Shown in pieces: positions 34,125-45,856 of a DNA stretch of 64,000 nt (position 1 is the first letter of the stretch; every line of letters begins with the position of its first letter). Position numbers and translations under genes: made by a program. Under the pieces are notes generated by a model. The model saw nothing but the letters and a program-made list of their open reading frames with translations, searched no databases and was not told the DNA's origin. Source of the stretch: Cryptomeria japonica. Its lineage: Eukaryota > Streptophyta > Pinopsida > Cupressales > Cupressaceae. The stretch spans positions 341,978,717 to 342,042,716 of the forward strand of contig NC_081414.1 of assembly GCF_030272615.1 (NCBI RefSeq), read 5' to 3'.

Positions 34125-35027
34125 TTCTCTCCCCATATAACGGTCCTTTCGAAGGAACTCTTTAATGTTAAGATTGAGATCCTCCTCGTGCCAAATCGAT
34201 TGGGAGTCAGAGTTAACTCCTATATTCGCTAAACAATCCGCTACACTGTTTTGCTCTCTAAAGGCATGTTGAATAATAATTTCTTTAAAACTTGCAATGA
34301 TCTCCCTAGCTTTCATGACGATATTTTCAATTGACCAAGAAGGCTTCGACTCTCTCTTTAGACACTTAATAATATTAAGTGAATCTCCCTCGAGCCATAA
34401 TTTATCATAATTAAGATTTTTTTCTATAATTAAGGTGTTCAGGGTGGCTGAGGCTTTGACAAAATGGCTAGTTTGATTCCCCAGAGGACCAGCCACCGCC
34501 TTTAAACAACTTCCATAAAAAATTCCTGACAATGCCCCCATATCCAACTTTACTCGGATTCCCTTTAGAGGCCCCATCAAAGTTAGCCTTAATCCACCTC
34601 TGAGGAGGAAAACACCAGACGAGACCTTCTCTTCCAATTTCCTTACTAGTAGTAGTGGTAGAGAGGTTCTACCTGTCTTTGAAGTCATCTTTAGCTGCAG
34701 GTCCATGATCAGTGCCATGGAGGCATTCAAAAATACTCCTGAAAATTTTGTCTGCCACCACTTCAAGGATAGCCCTTTTATCCCTAAAAATCCTATTATT
34801 ATGCTCTTTCTAGATATTCCATATAACAATCGACAGAGTGATTCTCCAAGTCTCCACAATTTTAGGATTAGAATTAGGGCATTGCCATTGCTGCCAAGAA
34901 TCCCCAAGGGAGTTCGGGAAAACCTAGCTCAGGTTCCACCTGCTCAAGATGATTTTCTAGATATCCTGACTAAAAGTGCATTGATTGAAAATATGGCAAG
35001 TCGTCTCTTCTTCCCTGCAACAAAGAG
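34101..35027 (-). pseudogene. LINE-2 ORF2, distal piece: end of Cys/His region and RNase H
   Basis: ORF2 resumes next to the copia-B target site (AAGAG, 35023-35027) with CCREEETTCHIFNQC, the half of the Cys/His region missing on the far side. RNase H follows: WIKANFDGASKGNPSKVGYG (first Asp) and, after a frame change near 34480, LNYDKLWLEGDSLNIIKCL (acidic GDS) and FREQNSVADCLANIGV. The Glu helix reads HFVKASATLNTL, with Lys where Glu is usual. The frame stops with TAA at 34101-34103. The next coding tract overlaps this end, so a small frameshift may separate what was one protein. Confidence 0.85.
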
Positions 35028-35160
35028 TGTTGGTATTTTGGTATGGTTTTGTCATTGATGTCAACACCTACTAAAACACTAGCACTTGGAGATCTAGTAG
35101 CATTCACCGACAAGGAAGTAACTATTGCACAATTACTAGTATATGGTTCACCACCAGGCT

Positions 35161-35218
35161 ATAATGTTCATCGGTAGGATATAATGTTCACCGATAGGAT
35201 ATAATGTTCATCGGCACC
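35161..35218. repeat. 20-bp tandem repeat in the copia-B 5' LTR (3 copies)
   Basis: Units start at 35161, 35181 and 35201 (ATAATGTTCACCGATAGGAT). The 3' LTR carries only two (40609, 40629). This accounts for part of the 44-bp LTR length difference. Confidence 0.9.
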
Positions 35219-35535
35219 TGGAATGATATGGAAGACACTTGGTAATGTCGAAGACATCGTGTGGACACCTTGTTTTGAAGGATTAATCATTGGTATATTC
35301 ATATTTACATATTTTCTTTTATCGACAAATAGGTCCAGGGTTACCTAGGGTTACACCTACAGGTTTATCTTTTCCAGATCAGCATGGCACAATATGGAGA
35401 TGATTTATTATTGTTGTAAATGCATAAAGCCAAAATGTTCAACCGATTATTGCATCGGATATTATATTGTTTGTAAAATCTTTTTATTGTAATATCTTGT
35501 AGAGCCGACCTATTAAAATTGGTCTTAGGTTATGG

Positions 35536-35543
35536 TATAAATA
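35536..35543 (+). promoter_or_regulatory. TATA box of the copia-B 5' LTR
   Basis: TATAAATA, about 510 bp into the LTR. The 3' LTR keeps TATAAATG at the equivalent position (40953). Position and conservation suggest the LTR promoter. Confidence 0.5.
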
Positions 35544-36130
35544 TAAGATCTTATTTGTAAGATCGAATGTGGAATGCGAAAAAGGATTGTGAGAAGGTAT
35601 ATGCGAGATTAAGTAGAGGTATACACGAAGATATCATTTGAAGGTGAAGCTAGGTATTTTTATAGAAGCCTATAAACATTACACTGGTACTGAATCTAGC
35701 ATATGAAGATGCTATTTTGTGTAGTACATTCTTATTGGATTTAACCATCCAACTGTAGTCAGTGTGACTCCCATTTTGTGATTGAGCAGTGAGCTCTAGG
35801 CTGTTGGCCTTTCTGCATGTGCAGACCCCATTTATGTACACTTACTATCTGCTGTAGTATCATCTGATTGTGGGTAAGGTTTTCCACCATGGTTTTTCCC
35901 CTTACAGGGTTTCCACATACAAATATTGGTGTTATGTGTTGTGGATGACTTTATGTTTGTGTTTCATGCATTAATCTTTACCGGTATAGCAATTTACTGT
36001 TAACATTGTCTACCGGCATACTTAACTAGTTTACCGGTACTAAGCATTAAGTTGGTTAAGTGTTTTTGGTTTGAATTTATTTGATAGTTGATTCAACCCC
36101 CCCTCTCAGTTGTCTCCGAGATCTAACAAT

Positions 36131-36142
36131 TGGTATCAGAGC
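36131..36142 (+). other. copia-B primer binding site (Met-tRNA)
   Basis: TGGTATCAGAGC, two bases after the LTR end; complementary to the 3' end of initiator Met-tRNA. Confidence 0.97.
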
Positions 36143-36185
36143 CTAGTCCTCTTTTTGCAGAAGTTTAACAACTTGAGGAGATCCA

Positions 36186-37257
36186 ATGACTACTAATTAT
36201 TTCAGGAAGGATAGTCCTAAACTTGATAGAACCAACTATGGGATATGGAAGCTCAAAATGGAGACACATCTAAATTGCATTGGTAAAGACATTTTGGAAG
36301 TTACAAAGAATGGTTATACTATTGTTGTAGCTGGTCAAACTGCTCCAACTACCTTAGCTAAAGATGAGGAGAATGTTTGCAAAGCAAGAGAAGCACTTTT
36401 GAGTGCTTTATCAGATCAACAAATCATGGGATTATTAGATAGGTCTACTGCTAATGCTATTTGGGATCATTTGGAAACATTGAATGAAGGAGATTCCATA
36501 GTCAAGATTGCAAAACTTGAAAGCTTCTGAGTCTGGTATGAACATCTGAAAAATGGAAGAAGATGAAAGAATTTATGCTTTTATGGAAAGAGTAAATGAA
36601 ATTATTTTGGTTATTAAATGTTGTGGAGGAACCTTGAGTGAGGATGAAATTATTTCAAAAATCTTAAGAGGATTGCCACTGGCATATAAAATGAAGGTTA
36701 ATGCTATAAATGAGTTGAAAACAATGCCTAATACATCAGTAACTAGGGATACATCGATTGGAAAACTTTCAGCTTTTGAAATTGAAGAATTTGGTCTTGT
36801 TGCTACTATAAAGACAGATTTGGCCTTTAAAGCATCAACATCATCTACTCCATCATTTGACAAATCAGATTTGAAAGCCTTTAATGCAAGAGAACTTGAA
36901 GAAACTAGGAAGGAGAATGAAGAGCTTGAAGAACTTGAAACACTATTTGCAAGAAAAATGTCAAAAGGTCTAGTTGGAAGTAAGTATGAAGGTAAACCAC
37001 CCTTTAAATGTTTTAACTACAATAAGATTGGTCATATGGCTTCGAGATGCCCTGATAGACATGTTAGACTAAGAGAAGAAGCTAGAAGAACATACAAGCC
37101 TAATCCTGAATATCAGAGATACAAATTTAAGAAGAACAAAGACAAATCTTGTTACATCGCTGATAAAGGTGTGACTGGTGATTCTGATGAGGATCCAGCA
37201 GACAATGGATGGGTTTTTGTTGCTATAACAGAAGATCAACCGACACCTATTAGCTAA
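36186..37257 (+). pseudogene. copia-B gag
   Basis: Gag opens with ATG at 36186 (MTTNYFRKDSPKLDRTNYGIW), 44 bp after the primer site. After KLESF a TGA (36528-36530) and an extra A in an A-run near 36550 break the frame. It resumes at MEEDERIYAFMERVNEI with the gag core. The zinc knuckle reads CFNYNKIGHMASRC: the second zinc Cys is Tyr (codon 37018-37020, TAC), a single G-to-A change from TGC. The frame ends at 37257, near another shift before protease. Gag packages the RNA; the mutated knuckle would probably not. Confidence 0.92.
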
Positions 37258-37540
37258 AGTTGAAGTAAAGGATGAATGGATCATTGACTCGGGATGCTCA
37301 CATCATATGACAAGAGACAAAGGTAAATTCTTGAACTTTCAAGAATACAATGGAGGTTTAGTAAGATTTGGAGATGACAAAGCCTATTCAATCAAAGGTA
37401 AAGGTTCAATATCTCTTGATGGTAAGCATAACACTGACAATGTCTACTATGTTGAAGGATTAAAGCATAATCTATTAAGTGTTGGTCAATTGGTTGAGAA
37501 AGGATTTCAGTTATAATTTAAGAATGGAAAATGCAAAATT
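37245..37540 (+). pseudogene. copia-B protease
   Basis: A frame change near 37245 leads into AKVEVKDEWIIDSGCSHHMT (active-site DSG, about 37276-37308), then GDDKAYSIKGKGSISL and VEGLKHNLLSVGQLVEKGF, typical copia protease. A TAA at 37514-37516 follows QL, where Gln is usual. After NGKCKI about 100 codons expected before integrase are missing, so an internal deletion near 37540 removed the segment with the WHxRxGH motif. Confidence 0.88.
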
Positions 37541-37544
37541 ATAA

Positions 37545-38705
37545 TCTACCCCAAATTGTGAAACCTCATAATACAATTTGTAAGGAATGTCAATTTGGAA
37601 AACAAGTTAGAGCTAGTTTCAAAAGTATTCCAGAAAAATACAATAATGCTCTTGATTTGATTCACACTGATTTATGTGGTCCAACTAGAACTAAAAGCTT
37701 ATAAGGTGATAGATATTTCATGCTAATCATTGATGACTATTCTAGAATGTGTTGGGTTACTTTTCTCAGAAAAAAATCAAAAGCACTTGGAAAGTTCAAA
37801 CTATTCAAAGCAATGGTTGAAAATGAAACCAGTAAGAAAATCAAATGTTTAAGATCAGATCAAGGAAAAGAATTCACATCTAAGGACTTTAATACATTCT
37901 GTGAAGTGAATGAATCAAAAGACAACTATCGGCACCTCGGACACCATAGCAGAATGGAGTTGTTGAAAGGAAAAATAGAATTATCTTGGATGCAGCAAGA
38001 AGTATGTTGTCTGAACAAAATTTACCACATGTGTATTGGAAAGAAGCAGTCAGCACAGTCGTCTATACATTCAACAAAGTTCACATCAAAGGTGAAACCG
38101 GTAAGACCCCTCATGAACTATGGTTTAGTAATACTCCTACTCTTAAGTATTTCGGAATTTTTGGAAGTAAATCTTATATTAGAAGAGATGAGTATATTGG
38201 CAAATTTGATCCTAGAAGTGATGAAGGAATTTTTCTTGGTTATTCATCTAAGAGAAAGCCATATAGATGTTTTAACAAGAGATTGCAAAAAATTGTTGAA
38301 AGTACAAATGTAAAGATTGATGAACAATTCAGAGGAACTTCAAGGTATATATACTCTGAATCAGCAACAGAAGTTGTGACAAATGAACCTACACTAAATC
38401 CATCGGTACAGAATGAAGATCCAATTACCCCGGTACCATCAGAGGATTCCACAGTAATTGAAGAACAACAACAAACTAAGACACTCCGATATGTAAGATT
38501 GAATCATTCTGAAGATCAAATAATTGGAAGTAAATTTAAAGGAGTTATGACAAGAGGAAGATTGGCAAATGAAGAGGTATGTCTTATTTCTCAAATTGAA
38601 CCATCATCTGTTAATAAGGCATGTAAAGATAAATTTTGGATTAAAGCTATGGAAGAAGAATTAGGACAAATTGAGAAAAATAATACTTGGACATTAGTTC
38701 CCTAG
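37545..38705 (+). pseudogene. copia-B integrase
   Basis: The zinc part retains HNTICKECQFGKQVRASF. The core shows LIHTDLCGPT (first Asp), a TAA at 37702-37704 where Gln is usual before GDRYFMLIIDDYSRMCW, and KCLRSDQGKEFTS (second Asp). Two frameshifts near 37900-37985 follow. GVVERKNRIILDAARSM then restores the frame with the third catalytic residue, Glu, present. The distal part is HELWFSNTPTLKYFGIFGSK and SDEGIFLGYSSK. A TAG at 38703-38705 ends the open stretch just before reverse transcriptase. Confidence 0.9.
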
Positions 38706-40131
38706 CCTAAAGATAAAAATGTAATTGGAACCAAATGGGTATTTAGAAACAAACTTAATGAAGATGGTAAGATTGTTAGAAATAAAGCAAGATTAGTGTG
38801 TAAGGGATATTCTCAGAAAGAAGGAGTTGATTACAATGAAACCTTTGCACTGATAGCTAGAATTGAGGCAGACAGATTATTCTTGGCCTTTGCAGCTCAC
38901 AAGGACTACAAAGTTTATCAAATGGATATTAAATGTGCATTCTTGAATGGAGATCTTGAAGAGGAAGTCTATATTGAACAACCTGATGGATTTTCTTTCA
39001 TAGATGACAATGATATGGTTTGCAGGTTAAGAAAAGCTCTGTATAGATTGAAAAAAGCCCCAAGAGCTTGGTATGCAAGGTTGGATAAGTATCTTTTAAA
39101 GATTGGTTTTACTAAAGGAAATGTAGACAACAATTTATATTACAAAATAAATAATGATGATATCTTGATTATAGAAGTATTCGTTGATGATATAATCTTT
39201 GGAGGAGAAGATGGATTATGTAAAGAATTTTCTATTAAAATGCAGCAAGAATTTGAAATGTCTATGATTGGAGAAATAAAATTCTTTTTAGGATTGCAGA
39301 TTTCATAGACTGACAAAGGTATATTTTTGAGTCAATCCAAGTACCTGAAAGAGTTACTAAAAAAATTTGGGATGGAGAACTCTAAACCAGTAAGCACACC
39401 TATGACTACAAATGACAAATTATCTCAAAGGGATGAATCTACACCTGTTAATCCAACTAGATACAAATCTATGATAGGAGGTTTACTGTATTTGACACAA
39501 ACCAGGCCTGATATTATGAATGTAGTATGCATTGTTTCAAGATTTCAAAGTAATCCTAAGGAAAATCATGAATCAGCAGTAAAAAGGATTTTCCAGTACT
39601 TACAAGGCACTGCAAATCTTGGATTATGGTATCCTAGAGATGAAAATTTTGATCTATGTGCATACATAGATGCAAATTGGGCAGGAGATGTGGATGATAA
39701 GAAAAGCACCACCGGCAGAGCATTCTTTCTTGGAAAGAGATTAGTTTCTTGGTTGAGTAAGAAACAGAGTTGTACATTTTTATCAACAGCAGAATTAGAA
39801 TATGTTGTAGCAGCAACTAACTGTACACAGGTACTATGGCTTAAGCAAATGTTGGAAGACATAAAGGTAAAATGCAAGGAACCTATTACTATATATTGTG
39901 ATAACACTGCGGCAATTGATATATCTAAGAATCCAGTATTACATTCTAAAATAAAACACGTTTCTATCAAACTAAATTTTCTAAGGGAAAAAAGTTGAAG
40001 AAAAAGAGATAAAACTGGTTTATGTGAATACTAAAAAACAACTTGCAGATATTTTCACAAAACCTTTGCCTAAGGAGACTTTTGAATATCTCAGAGATCG
40101 GCTTGGAGTCATACCACCACCTATAGAGACT
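38706..40131 (+). pseudogene. copia-B reverse transcriptase and RNase H
   Basis: After the TAG the same protein continues with KDKNVIGTKWVFRNKLNEDG, VYQMDIKCAFLNGDLEEEVY and ALYRLKKAPRAWYARL. The catalytic box is FVDDIIFGG (39180-39191), with Phe for the usual Tyr and both Asp kept. A TAG at 39306-39308 stands where Gln is usual in LQIS-TDKGIF. RNase H has YIDANWAGDVDDKKSTTG, FLSTAELEYVVAATNC and YCDNTAAIDISKNPV. A frameshift near 39990 precedes the last part with KKQLADIFTKPLPKETFEYL, ending at a TAG at 40132-40134. Confidence 0.93.
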
Positions 40132-40481
40132 TAGACAGTTGATGATTGTCATCAACCGATAGAATTAAAAGACAAATCTTTTACTCCGGTCTTTGATGAG
40201 GAAGCTACTTCTCAGGGGGAGTAGTTGGTATATTGAATTGATTGGTATTTTGTATATGAACTTGATTTTTGTAACTTTGGCATTTGATGTCAAAGGGGGA
40301 GAGATATCTATGGAAAAACACATTATCTTTTAAAGAGAGATTGGTATTCAAAACCTTTTGATAACACATGTTGCTTCCAGGGGGAGAAATTGTTGTTTAG
40401 GAGAGATTGTTGGTTTTTGGTATTTGGCATTTCTGTTTTGGCACTTTGATGGTTTTTCCATCTTGTGTTGTCATCAATGAC

Positions 40482-40493
40482 AAAGGGGGAGAT
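40482..40493 (+). other. polypurine tract of copia-B
   Basis: AAAGGGGGAGAT directly before TGTTGG at 40494. Similar AAAGGGGGAGA words occur upstream near 40290. Confidence 0.85.
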
Positions 40494-41550
40494 TGTTGGT
40501 ATTTTGGTATGGTTTTGTCATTGATGTCAACACCTACTAAAGCACTAACACTTTGGAGATCCAGCAGCATTCACTGACAAGCAAGTAACTATTGCACAAT
40601 TACTGGTATAATGTTCACCGACAGGATATAATGTTCACCAGTACCTGGAATGATATGGAAGACACTTGGTAATGTCAAAGACATCATGTGGACACTTTTT
40701 TTTGAAGGATTAATCATTGGTATATTCATATTTACATATTTGCTTTTACCGACAAATAGGTCCAGGGTTACACCGGCAGGTTTATCTTTTCCAGATCAGC
40801 ATGGCATGCTATGGAGATGATTTATTATTGTTGTAACTGCATTAAGCCAACATATTCAATCGGTTATTGCATCGGATATTATATTTTTTGTAAAATGTTT
40901 TTATTATAATATCTTGTAGAGCCGACCTATTAAAATTGGTCTTAGGTTATGGTATAAATGTAAGATCTTATTTGTAAGATCGAATGTGGAATGCGAAAAT
41001 GGATTTTGAGAAGTTATATGCAAGATTAAGCAGAGGTATACACGTAGACATCATTTGAAGGTGAAGCTAGTTCTTTTTGTAGAAGCATATCAGCATTACA
41101 CCGGTACTGAATCCAGCATACGAAGATGCTATTTTGTGCAGTACATTCTTATTGGATTTAACCCTCCAACTGTAGTCAGTGTGACTCCCATTTTGTGATT
41201 GAGCAATGAGCTCTAGGCTATTGGCCTTTCTACATGTGCAGACCCCATTTATGTACACTTACTATCTGCAGTAGTATCATCTGATTGTGGGTAAGGTTTC
41301 CCACCATGTTTTTTCCCCTTATAGGGTTTCCATGTACAAATATTGGCGTTATGTGTTGTGGATGACTTTATGTTTGTGTTTCATGCATTAATCTTTACCG
41401 ATATAGCAATTTACTATTAACACTATCTACTGGCATACTTAACTTGTTTACTGGTACCAAGCGTTAAGTTGGTTAAGTGTTTTTGGTTTGAATTTATTTG
41501 ACAATTGATTCACCCCCCCCCCCCTTCTCAGTTGTCTCTGGGACCTAACA
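40494..41550 (+). mobile_element. copia-B 3' LTR
   Basis: 1057 bp, TGTTGGTATTTTGG to GGACCTAACA, then the target repeat AAGAG. It has a 12-C run at 41513-41524 where the 5' LTR has seven C. Confidence 0.95.
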
Positions 41551-41555
41551 AAGAG

Positions 41556-44426
41556 AACACCTATTAGGAAAAAAAAAAAAACCTCTTTTATGAAGGTTGT
41601 CCAGGGTTAAAACCTTATTTTGGATGAAAATCCAAAAGAAAATATTAACCTTTGGAACTAACTTCTTGTTCCGAACTTTAGCCTAGATAGGAATTTCTTC
41701 CACCGGATCATTATGAATTGCCACAGCTAAGGAAACTGAATATTTCCCATCTAGGGTTTCCCTCCATATCAATATGTCATCTTTGTTGTCTCTAGGGATT
41801 TTAGCAGACAGAGCTATCTGAAGGAACTTGAGCCCCGGGCACTGTTGGCTAAAATTAATCCAATTCCCATTTCTCAAGTAATCTCTGACCAACTCACCAA
41901 ACCTGTTTTTGAACGAGTCTTTCCAATCTTTAAGGATTGGAAATTCCTCTAAAGGTTTATCTAGAATCCATCTATCTTCCCAAAATTTTATTCTCCTCTC
42001 GTCCCCAAGGTTCCAGGTTCTACCAGTAGCAACCCAGCTTTTAGCAGATTGAGTTCCATTCTCTTTCCTCCCCTTTCAATCTCCATATTTGTTTGGCTAA
42101 TAAAGCTTTATTCATAGAACCAATGTTTCTTAATCCCAACCCACCTGAGGCCTTAGGGGAGCAAATTTTGTTCTAGGCAATAAGGGGTAGTCTATTTTTG
42201 ACTTCCACCCCCGACCAAAGGAACTTTTTTTGGATTCTTTCAATGGCTTCTGCAAACTTTAAGGGAATTTTGAACAGGCTGAGAGCATAAATAGGAAGAT
42301 TTGGAGAGTGGCTTTGAGCAAAGTATTTTTTCTCGCTTGACTAAGGACAACCCCTTTCCACCCAGCAAGTTTCAAGTTAAGTCTATCTATCAGCTTATTC
42401 TAGAAAGAATCTTCAGGCTTGAGACACAGGGGAAGCCCCAAATAAGTAGAGGGAAGCTCAAAAATATTGCAGCCAAGAATCCTACCAATCCTTAGCTACC
42501 TTTGAACTAGGGTATTGATGAAGAACAGAGAACTTTTATCCCAGTTGATTTTTTGGCTAGAGGCAGATTCATAAGTGTTTAGAATATTCTTCATGTTTTT
42601 GGCTTCCAGAATGGTGGCTTCCCCCATGGTAATAGAGTCATCAATGAATTGTTCATGAAAACAAACTACATTGGAGGAAGAAGGTTTAAGACCCTTAAGA
42701 TTGCCATCTTCCACATTTTTGAGAATAAATCTGCCCAGGCATTCAGCTAGAATAGTAAACAGGATAGGGGATATGGGGTCTCCCTGTCTAAGACCTCTGG
42801 AGCTTTTGAAGAAACTGGACGGGGAACCATTGACAATAATAGTAGAGGAGGAAGTTTCCATGAGTTGAGAACAGAGCTGAATAACTTTGTCACCAAAACC
42901 AAATACTTTCATAATCCTAAGAAGAAACTGCCAGTTCACTCTATCAAAAGTTTTAGCCATGTCTAACTTAAGGAAGAAGCCCTGGTTATTCGCCACTTTT
43001 AGGGAGTGGATATTTTCATGAACGGATATGATAGAGTCCAAAATCTGTCTTTCAGGGATGAAGCCATTTTGCTGGATAGAGATAATCCTAGGAAGAATTT
43101 CCAACAACCTGGAAGTCAAAACCTTGGATAAAATCTTCTAAACAGAGTTACATAAGCTAATAGGTCTAAACTTGTTGAGAGAATCAACTCTGGGGATCTT
43201 AGGGATAAGGACAATGAAGGTGGCATTCAGTTTCTTAAGGAGTCTTCTAGAGCCAAAGAATTTTGTGACACCATTGCAGATGTCAGCCTCCAGTATGTGC
43301 CAAAAATTTTGGAAGAAGAACATAGGGAAGTCGTCCGGTCTAGGGGATTTATCACCCTGAAAGGAGAACACCACCTTTTTGATTTCTAGATTAGAGGGAA
43401 TACAGGTTAAAAGGTTGTTATCAGCTTCCATCAGGATTGAAGGAATAGCTTGCAAAAGGGTGTTTTGATTGCTGAGATCCAGGTTATCCACATCTCCCAA
43501 CAGGGTGCTGAAATGCTCGAGAGCTTCCTTTCTGATATCACTATCCTTTGTTAGGATGCCTTTATTGCAGGATAATCTGGTATTCTATTAGCTTCCCTAT
43601 GCTTGAGAGCAGTTAAGTGAAAGAACTAGGTGTTTTTATCTCCTTCCTTCAGGAATAAGGCTTTGGATCTTTGTCTCCAGAACATCTCTTCATTGGAAAT
43701 GATGGTGTGGTATTTGGATAAAAGATCATTTTCGGCCATCCTAATATCTTCAGACAACCCGTCCTCTTGGATTCTATCCTGAACCTCCTTTATTTTAGCT
43801 TTGACTTGAATTTTGCTCTTGAATATGTCACCAAAAATCACTTTGTTCTAGATTTTAATTTTAGCTTTTAGGATGTTGAGCTTTTTGGCAATTCTAAAAA
43901 GAGTCATACCCTCCACTTCAAAATTCCACCATTCAGCAATATGAGCTTCTAGAGAAGGATGGGAAAGCCAAGCTTTTTCAAATCTGAAAGGGGAGTTTCT
44001 CTTGGCCGAAAAAGAGTTGGCAGTAAAGGAGATGGGGTAATGGTCAGACCCAATTTTGATAATAGAAGCAAGGGAGTAGATATACTTAGAAAACCAGTCA
44101 AGAGAAATTAAAGATCTATCTAGCTTAACTAGAATCAGATCAGCTTCGGTTCTTCTATTGGTCCAGGTGTAATTGATGCCCTAGAGATCCACATCAATGA
44201 GAGCGTGTTCATTTATGAAATCCATAAGGTCTTGTTTCCCATCAAGTTGTAAAGGGATACCTCCCATCTTCTCTTCCTCTTTGAGCGAAGTATTGAAATC
44301 TCCCATAATAATCCAGCTTTGATCAACAAACTTAAGTTTGTTGGCTGCTAGGCTATTCCAATATTTAACTCTCCCAGTTTTGGTGTTAGGTGCATAGACA
44401 TTAGATAACACCCAAAAAAAGTTGTC
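41556..44426 (-). pseudogene. LINE-2 ORF2, middle piece: endonuclease end, reverse transcriptase, Cys/His start
   Basis: ORF2 resumes after the gypsy insertion with WVLSNVYAPN, then IIMGDFNTSLKEEEKMGG (GDFN) and KIGSDHYPISF, the remaining endonuclease motifs. Reverse transcriptase follows: VLIPKIPRVDSLNKFRPISL, NGFIPERQILD, KLDMAKTFDRVNWQFL (catalytic Asp present), SSRGLRQGDPISPILFTI, and the F-DD box FHEQFIDDSITMG with both Asp. So the polymerase core is better kept than in LINE-1. Stops lie near 43138, 42496 and 43626, several TAG. The piece ends in the Cys/His region at HKRGFFFFPNRC, the copia-B target site. Confidence 0.88.
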
Positions 44427-44438
44427 CTTAATATGCTC
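44427..44438. repeat. 12-bp direct repeat at the left edge of the gypsy element
   Basis: CTTAATATGCTC, identical to 53469-53480. LTR elements usually duplicate about 5 bp; see findings. Confidence 0.85.
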
Positions 44439-45693
44439 TACCCCAACTATAATGATAATAATATCTCTAATTGAAATCTCAATCTAAAATTTGGACATTC
44501 ATATGGTAGAGTTTACTATTTTCATGGCTGGTGTTCATTTAGTTATCAATCCAGGAACGTAAAACTTGAAATGGGTCGCAATATATATGCACTAAGCTCC
44601 TTAAATGATTATTCTACATTACTACAGCAACTAACATTATCCAGAAAGGAAAGGAAAGAGTGGAAATCATAAAAGGCTACATGAAAGCTTCACAAAACAA
44701 TGCTGGAATGATCTACTGAAAATAACAGAAATCACATCGTTTTGTCTTGGTTGCAGGAACAGTCAGTGGATCTATTTCCAGTGGCTGCAGGAACAATCCA
44801 GTCATGAACTTCTACTGCAACTAAGTAAAAACTAACTTCAATGATCATAAACACAAGATCACTCACCGCGTGGGGCCCATTGGATGAGTGATATCAAACT
44901 TCCAGCAAAATATTTTTAACATATCAGTTTAACGTATTCTTTATTCATTTCTTCCTGAAAATGATTACATATTCTAAAATAGAAAATTCAGAATGCTTGT
45001 CAAAACTCTACTCAATTCCTTTCTATCTTGTCTCACTCTAAGAAAGAAGGAATAACTTCTTATAAAGAAAAGATCAACTACAATGGACAACTCAAATCAC
45101 ACCCAGAAGAAGAGGTGGATGATTGTCAGATGAAGGAGATAACTAAGAGCTTGACTGCAGGAACCGTGGATCTGAAACCGAACCACAGTCTTTGCATGCC
45201 AAAGTGATCTTTTGCGAATTCAATATGCACTAGAGTTAAACTCCCATGGTGAAGTATAACTGCTTCAATTATGCCATACATTGCACTTGCTCGGATCCCC
45301 TTTAGTTTGATCTCCAGTTATCTGAACGTGATTCTCCAGTCCTTAGGCATGAAAGAAAATCATCCATTGCAGCATCAATTACTATCTACACTAAAACAAA
45401 AACAACATACAAGGACATGCATATGTATCTTACTCAATTAATACATTCATTAACTCACATATGACATTATCCTAAATAATTCACATATCACGGACAAATC
45501 ATTTGGTTGCAGGAATAAATTGGCATGGCTGCAAGAATTAACCGACAAAGTTCAAGCATGATTTCATAAGTTCAGATTTAAAACATGGATTACATATAGT
45601 CAATTCACAATACTTTACTATCACAATGCAACCCAAAAGATGCCAAAAACCTAAGATTCATGATAAAAAACATGTCAAAGCATCGACTTATCA
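44434..45693 (-). mobile_element. Athila-type element, 3' LTR
   Basis: About 1260 bp, similar throughout to 52208-53468. On the minus strand it starts TGATAAGTCGATGC after a polypurine tract and ends near GGGGTAGAGCA. Confidence 0.85.
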
Positions 45694-45710
45694 TGCCCCC
45701 CAACTTTTAG
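45694..45710 (-). other. polypurine tract of the Athila-type element
   Basis: On the minus strand CTAAAAGTTGGGGGGCA precedes the LTR start TGATAAG. It is less purely purine than usual. Confidence 0.6.
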
Positions 45711-45856
45711 GGTTTGCTGCTCCTGCAGCAAAAGGAAAATTTCTGATTTACGCTGAAACTCTAAAATCACCAACAATGTCCTGCACTGGCACTCCTTGTG
45801 TCTTTTGATTCTGGAAAGATTTCTCCTTCTTGTAGCAACCCTGTGACCTCTGCAAT

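Larger units (their letters stand above)
35028..36128 (+). mobile_element. copia-B 5' LTR
   Basis: 1101 bp, TGTTGGTATTTTGG to GATCTAACA, ending two bases before the primer site. It contains a TATA box at 35536-35543 (TATAAATA) and three 20-bp units ATAATGTTCACCGATAGGAT from 35161, where the 3' LTR has two. The C-rich end reads ACCCCCCCTCTCAG. Confidence 0.95.
35028..41550 (+). mobile_element. copia-B: full-length Ty1/copia retrotransposon in LINE-2
   Basis: 6523 bp with both LTRs, a Met-tRNA primer site and a polypurine tract, flanked by a perfect AAGAG duplication (35023-35027, 41551-41555). It lies in opposite orientation to LINE-2 and splits its Cys/His region. The domain order gag, protease, integrase, reverse transcriptase, RNase H makes it copia. 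The coding region has at least three frameshifts, an internal deletion and five stops. The two LTRs differ by several percent and in length (1101 versus 1057 bp), so the insertion is old. Confidence 0.95.
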
